Part shown: positions 59,001 through 64,000 of the stretch, one piece after another
Layout: every line of letters starts with the position of its first letter
How positions within the stretch are numbered: position 1 is the first letter of the stretch
NCBI GenBank assembly: GCA_033439265.1
Contig: JAVTVX010000031.1
Span: 12,127,001 to 12,191,000 of the forward strand
Direction: 5' to 3'
Length of the DNA: 64,000 nucleotides
Origin: Dillenia suffruticosa
Taxonomy: Eukaryota > Streptophyta > Magnoliopsida > Dilleniales > Dilleniaceae
Translations under genes and position numbers: made by a program
The notes under the pieces: generated by a model
The model's input: only the letters and a program-made list of their open reading frames with translations
What the model was told of the DNA's origin: nothing
The model's database searches: none

Positions 59001-61600
59001 TCACAGAATCAAGCTGGGCCTAGTTCACTTGCAATTTATTTGATGTTTCATTCATATTTCCAAATGAATCCCTATGTATATACCTTCTCATTTCAAATCA
59101 TATAAAATTCATGACTTTATATGAAAAGATAACTCTTATAACTATTTAGAAAAAAGACAATCTATTAATTTAAATACATATAATAATAATTTAAATAAAT
59201 TGATCTTAATAAAAATTAAACAAATAATTAATTCTAATTTGATGTTTGCTATCATTAACGTAAGATCATAAAACAGTAAAAAAATAATAAATTATCTCAA
59301 AATAGATTTTGAAGAGTTAAAAATTATTTTGCAAATCTCTTGAATTATAAGCAAAGTTTCATCAGCTGTCATGGTTTATTAGACACTATTTTTGACCGTT
59401 AAAAATGCCAAAAATCAAAAGCTAGACAACGAAGAAAAATTCTCTCTCTATAATTATTACTTTGGATCATTTGATCTCATCCATACCACATTGCCAAATT
59501 TATGGCAATATTTAATGATCTTTGCTTTAGCAACTACTTGGAGGTAAGGAAAAAAGTCAAGAAAATAATAAATAATATAGAATATTAAAAAAAAAAAGGT
59601 ACTTTTTCTCTTGCCGGACAAGTCTCTTCTTCTTCTTTTTTTTTTTTTTTTCTTCTCTTCAAATAATGGAAAATATATGAATATTATTACAAAAAAAATT
59701 CTCAAAAATGAAAGTTTCTCCTAAAATAACTACACCAGGGAGAGAATATAATTTTCCATAAGTAAAATTCATGAAAAGTAATTTTTGTAAAAATAAATTT
59801 TATTTTTAAAATTTTTATTCTTATATTACATTTGCCCAAAGGCATAATAAAAAAATTTCAAAGGACAACTTAGTGGAGCAGAGGCATTCTCGTGTGATGT
59901 GATGGTATCGATATCTATAGAATTTGTAGTCCTTATCGTCATGGTATTCTCGTGTCATTATCATAAATAGTTATTTTGATTATTTATAATGGTAAAATTT
60001 ATTTTTTTTAAAAAATATTTTGTAATTTAAATCAAATAACTAGTAAAAATCCTCATGGAATATCCAAAAAGACTAATATATTAAACCCCACCAAATCAAA
60101 AACAGGCACTGGAAAATTTGAACCTGGGGGAAAATCATTAGCACACAGGTCAGGAAGTCTCTCGATATTTTCTCTGAACAACTTCTTAGGAGAACCAAAA
60201 AACGGGAGTTTTGTTCACATTTTTCCTTGTTGTATTTCCCAGAAATTTCCCATCTGACTAACCGGTTGCGTATTCTCAATTTAGTGTGTTCTTAGCTTCT
60301 CTCGGTTTAGTTTTATTTTTTTCTTTTATTTGATTTATAATCTTTTTCAAATAAAATAATTTTTTATAAAAAAAAGTATAGCGTTTTGTAAATTGAATTA
60401 AATTTATTTGTAAAAATAACTTAAACCCGACCTAATTTCAATTTTACTAAATTTTAACCTTTTTAGAATGAGCCTAGAGTGTTTTTTTTTTTCCCAAAAG
60501 TTGGTCCACCTTGAGGAGTATTAATAATGTATCCCTCTTTGAAAGTAGATCTAAGCCATTTTAGCTTGGTGATATTTTTTTATTTTTGATATTTTAGATT
60601 TAATATGTTTGGAAGTTTTGGAGAGAACAGAAAATATTAGTTAGAAAAGAAAAGAAAAGAAGAGAAAAGTTCTAATTTTTTCTTCACCTTGTTTGAGAGT
60701 TTTATTAAAAAAAAAAAAATCAAATTCACCGGAAATAAAAAGTTTTACTTTTAGTTTTTAAAGGGATTTTTTGAAATATAAAAAATATTTAATACTAACA
60801 TTTTTTTCTTTTCTCTATTTCTTTCCACTTTTAAAGAGAAAAATTTTTAAATTTAGGAAAATCTCAAATTTATCCAAATTTTTCTTTTTAATCGTTTCTA
60901 AACTCTTAAAGAAAAGAAAAGTCATAACTTTCTCTATTAATCATTTATTTTCTTTTTTTATCTTTAAGAATTTAACTTGTCCTAATATAATTATCGAATA
61001 GCAATAATTTATTTATAAGGAAAAAAAAAAAACAATTGCAATCAAGTTAGCCTTTGCCTTTGAATCTTTTCCTAGTACGACTTTGAAAAATATGTCACAC
61101 TTTTAGCGAGGCGAAGCAATGTATTGAATGCTTAGTTTCGGTAGTCTATGATTTAAATTCTAAAAAGGTAGTGATTTTTTTTTTTTTTTTTAGTTTTCAA
61201 AAAGGTAGTGATTTACTCTTCTCTGTGATATTCTATTATTTAAATTCTAAAAAAGTAGTGATTTTCTCTTCTTCTCTGTGAATATGGTTCATTTTTTTTA
61301 TGAGAGATTGTTTAGGACTTAAGGTCCCTTGATGGTGTCCAGAGTAATTTATCTTCATTTTATATTTGGGTCTCCGGCTCCCTTCTTATAAAAGAAAGAG
61401 AGAAAGAGAGAGAAAGAGAGAGAGAATATTTAATTCTCCAAATTTACTAAACAGAGCGGGGGGTAATAACCTATTGCTACCGATGCATTTTTTTTTTTTT
61501 TTTTCCAATAGTTACCAGATGATTCCCCTTTCCAAAACCATTTTTGCTTATACGAAAATCTCATTTTTTTTAATTACTAGAAAAATTATTTAGGGAGACA

Positions 61601-62146
61601 TATTTATGAAAACTCAGAGTCGAATCCTTCTTTTAGCTCAAAAAGGTGCACATCAACACAATTTATTTTAAAATGGTTTATAAAAACAGAGCTGCATTTG
61701 AGTATAGATTTATGTAGATAGGAGTTATTAAAAATTTGAATCGTTTAAAAATTTTGCTTTTTAAATCATGAGTTGAATTTCAAACGTATTTCTTAATTTT
61801 TTTTTTTTTTGTAAAGTAATATTCAATTTGACTCGATTAATTTAGAGAATGAACAAATTTAAATACAATCGGGCTAAGAGGAAAAGGGGATGGGGGAAGC
61901 CAATGCAAAATTTTCGAAAATATGAAGAAATTAAACTACAAAATAAACCTCATCAAACTTGAAATTGCGGCTAATTCCAATCATCTCTATATATACAAGT
62001 CCATGACACTTGATCAAGTGTGCTAATATTCTCTGAAATCCTCTACTTGTGATCTTTCTTCTACATCCACCCAAAAAAAAAAAAAAAAAAAAAAAAATCA
62101 AATATTGAACAATAATGTTCATTAACCCATAATTAATTAATGCTAA
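61601..62146. other. Stretch between unit C and the TIFY5 gene
   Basis: AT-rich, with a 27-base A-run near 62,071-62,097. It should contain the 3' UTR and polyadenylation region of the minus-strand TIFY5 gene in its right part. No gene seen. Confidence 0.5.
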
Positions 62147-62989
62147 TTAATAGTGGTACGGCGAGGCTGCTTGAACTCGATGCCGACGCTTTTGAAGAAA
62201 CCTTTGGAGAGATCTCTTCATGGAGAGACCAGTGGATTGACACATTGGAGATTGAAATGCTGGGGAGACCGGCTCTGATGATGGCCCCCTTCTGGGAGTT
62301 TTAGCCCTCTCCTCCATCTCTTGACTTGCAAGACATATTATTGCTCTAGCCTGCAATATAATTAAAACAGATATACATTAATTAACAAATAATTGAGTTT
62401 ATGATTAAGTGAATTTGTGGGGTAACGAAATTATGCAACAACCATTAATAACTCTGTTAAATGGGGTTGTTATATGGTAAGTTTGGAGTACAAAATCATG
62501 TGATCAAAGTTAACTTCTGAATGGGTTCAAAAACACTCTAATCGAATTACTCATTGGAAGTAAATTCTTGTGTTGGTGAGAAAAGCCCTTCAATAGAATT
62601 AATTGTGGCTCCTAATTTTGGACGACACATGTAAAACATAATTTGTCCCTAATACATGAAACTTCTATGAACCTTCTTGTGTCGTAATAATTTCTCATTT
62701 TTCTATTTTGGGGTTGTTACAAGCAAAGAATTTTCTTACGACTTTGCTGTAATTACATCATTGAGAAACTAATAAATAAAATGCAGAGTTCTAGTGCGGG
62801 AATTAGAAAGAAATGTTCAATATGTACGAAGCAAAGACATACCTGAAGCTCTGTAACATCACAAACACAAATTTTCCCGTTGTAGAAAATGGTGAGCTGT
62901 TGTTCTTGCTGGTTTTTGCCACTTGACACCTCAATCCTTAACCCAAAAAAAAAAAAAATACAAATTAGAAAACAGTCGCCCATAGCTAA

Positions 62990-63034
<45 letters not shown>

Positions 63035-63150
63035 GAGACTTACATGGGAGGCTTTTGTTTCTGAAGACGAGCTGAAGAAGAAGAAGAGGAAGAAGAAGAA
63101 CAAGGAAGAAGACCCAATTCCAAGTTGCAATCCATCTTCATACCCACCAT
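62147..63150 (-). CDS. TIFY5/JAZ8-like: TIFY5/JAZ8-like jasmonate ZIM-domain repressor, three exons
   Basis: Nuclear repressor of jasmonate signalling. JAZ proteins bind MYC2-type factors through the Jas motif and recruit TOPLESS. Exons: 63,150-63,044, 62,936-62,843 and 62,350-62,147, with GT-AG introns of 107 and 492 nt; stop TAA at 62,147-62,149. The 134-residue product matches JAZ8 length. Seen: EAR motif LELGL (10-14), nine serines (18-26), TIFYNG (51-56) with the ZIM helix VTELQARAIICLAS, and the Jas core SLQRFLQKRRHRVQAASPY (114-132). No LPIAR-type degron precedes Jas. In JAZ8 this loss weakens COI1 binding and gives a stable repressor; similar behaviour here is inferred. Three in-frame ATGs (63,150, 63,141 and 63,135) compete. 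The third has the best context (A at -3, G at +4) and would give 129 residues. Confidence 0.95.
62995..63031. repeat. (GA)n microsatellite in intron 1 of the TIFY5 gene
   Basis: A 37-base GA run ((CT)n on the coding strand) fills about a third of the 107-nt first intron and starts about a dozen bases after the splice donor. Confidence 0.95.
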
Positions 63151-63270
63151 TAATTTCACAAATCACCAAAAGGGGTTCAAATTTTCAACTTTCTAACACT
63201 CAGGATTTGATTGAATTGAGAGAGAGAGAGAGAGATGGAGAGCATACGAAAAAGTGAATGAAGAGGGCAA

Positions 63271-63280
63271 TATTTATATG
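63271..63280 (-). promoter_or_regulatory. TATA box of the TIFY5 gene
   Basis: Minus-strand CATATAAATA lies about 120 bases upstream of the first ATG. Transcription would start near 63,245, giving a ~95-nt leader that includes a (CT)n run (63,219-63,236). Confidence 0.7.
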
Positions 63281-63489
63281 CGTATGCGTGTGACAAAAAA
63301 ATTAATAATAAATTCTAGTAGTGGACGTGGGATCCACTACGCCACCCCACACACGCTAGAAACGCTTTCAACACGAGACGTCTTCTGAATTTATTATAAA
63401 AATAGAAAAATAATAATAATAAGAGAGAGAGGACACGACATGACAGGAATTGAATTATCGGATGAGTTAGAAGAAAACGCAAAATGGAG

Positions 63490-63495
63490 CACGTG
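63490..63495. promoter_or_regulatory. G-box CACGTG, proximal
   Basis: A perfect palindromic G-box about 210 bases upstream of the TATA box. G-boxes are the binding sites of MYC2-type bHLH factors that induce JAZ genes as feedback. Confidence 0.65.
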
Positions 63496-63708
63496 ATAAA
63501 TGATCTTTTAATAACCACGTCTGAAAAACGGCCCTCTCTCCCCTCATTCCTTTTCCTTTCGTATCTAAAAAACGTGTTTTTTTTTTTTTATTATTAATTT
63601 ATTAATTGATTTGGCAAATTGCCTTTTCCTTTTTCTCCTATCCCTTCTTGGAAATTAAATTATCCCATGCGCAAAAAATTCATTTTAATTTTTGAAAAAT
63701 TTTAGACC

Positions 63709-63714
63709 CACGTG
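63709..63714. promoter_or_regulatory. G-box CACGTG, distal
   Basis: Second perfect G-box, in the context CCCACGTGTT, 219 bases beyond the first. Further ACGT cores lie at about 63,325, 63,515 and 63,569. Confidence 0.6.
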
Positions 63715-64000
63715 TTTGATAATCAATCCACGCACCTCTTATTGAATGAAAAATAAATAAATAAATTTACATAAATTTATGATTATCAATGTATTAATTT
63801 TAACAACTGCCTCAATATAGTTGAAATATTTTTCCTTTTTGACAGAAAAATTTAGATATTATTACTCAAATATGTATTGGGCCCAATCTTGCTTGTGGCT
63901 CAAGATGTCATTAATGCGATTGCAACTATTAATCGGCGGACTTTAATGATAAAGAAGTACATTTTTTTTATTAACTAAACTAATGTTTGAAGTATCAATA
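63715..64000. other. Distal upstream sequence
   Basis: AT-rich DNA at the window edge with an (AAAT)n tract near 63,749-63,765. No gene seen. Confidence 0.5.

Larger units (their letters stand above)
52786..61600 (+). repeat. Unit C of the three-copy tandem/segmental repeat
   Basis: The most complete copy, about 8.8 kb with its insertions. It begins CTCTGATTACAGGTGCTATT, holds the palindrome (53,584-53,601), the pyrimidine/G block (54,705), the five-copy block twice (57,293 and 58,819) and TTGCCGGACAAGTCTCTTC (59,612). It ends with AAGGTCCCTTGATGGTGTCC (61,321) and CATTTTTGCTTATACGAAAATC. The end block recurs at 52,529-52,750, immediately before this unit, proving head-to-tail arrangement of B and C. 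No shared open frame was seen. Confidence 0.85.

Noticed and set aside
58823-59023. 66-codon frame in block C2 starting MVASMAALYSLS
   Set aside because: The other four copies of the block have indels and stops in this frame, and there is no recognisable domain.
62753-63169. 138-codon minus-strand frame taken as a single-exon protein
   Set aside because: It reads through introns of the TIFY5 gene. Only the TIFY segment inside it is real exon; the rest is a (CT)n microsatellite and intron.
1-64000. CRISPR arrays, bacterial operons, rRNA or intact tRNA genes
   Set aside because: None seen. The window is plant nuclear DNA, and the short repeats have no CRISPR-like regular spacing.

Overview
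This window is nuclear DNA of a flowering plant, most likely a eudicot. It is AT-rich, full of plant-type retrotransposons that prime from tRNA-Met or tRNA-Asp sites, and it carries one clear host gene: a TIFY5/JAZ8-type jasmonate repressor with plant introns at 62,147-63,150 on the minus strand. I cannot name the species. Nearly everything else is broken mobile DNA or non-coding repeat. I did not find a new protein-coding system.

Layout. 280-679 is the terminal part of a CACTA transposon. 1,817-8,645 is a decayed Ty1/copia element (plus strand) with recognisable gag, integrase, reverse transcriptase and RNase H remnants. From about 8,912 to 61,600 the frame of the window is a low-copy, apparently non-coding unit present three times in direct orientation: unit A (8,912-14,204, truncated), unit B (37,140-52,785) and unit C (52,786-61,600). 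B and C are directly head-to-tail. Each unit has taken up its own insertions, so the three copies let one recognise insertions and, in one case, an empty target site.

Units A and B are separated by a nest: a T-rich repeat tract (14,205-15,355), then a degenerate Ty3/gypsy element (15,796-33,420, minus strand) whose 3' LTR was split by a 10.8-kb Ty3/gypsy chromovirus of Tekay/Del type (16,368-27,141, minus strand, 2.7-kb LTRs, 5-bp target duplication TACAT). Next comes a truncated Tat/Athila-like fragment (33,837-36,326) flanked by a perfect 140-bp direct duplication. Unit B holds a hAT-like non-autonomous element, a 5'-truncated RTE-clade LINE on the plus strand (42,279-44,684) and a second RTE LINE on the minus strand (46,150-51,655) that is itself split by an internally deleted copia element (47,012-49,969). 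Unit C holds an RNase-H fragment of a LINE, a 40-bp retroposon, a SINE-like insertion and a 1.25-kb insertion with 5'-UTR-like sequence. Several short tRNA-derived SINE-like retroposons with target duplications are scattered through the units.

The only gene expected to be active is the TIFY5/JAZ8-like repressor at the right edge. Its protein has an EAR motif, a TIFY motif and a Jas motif but no canonical degron before the Jas core. Its upstream DNA carries a TATA box and two perfect G-boxes, the expected arrangement for MYC2-type control.
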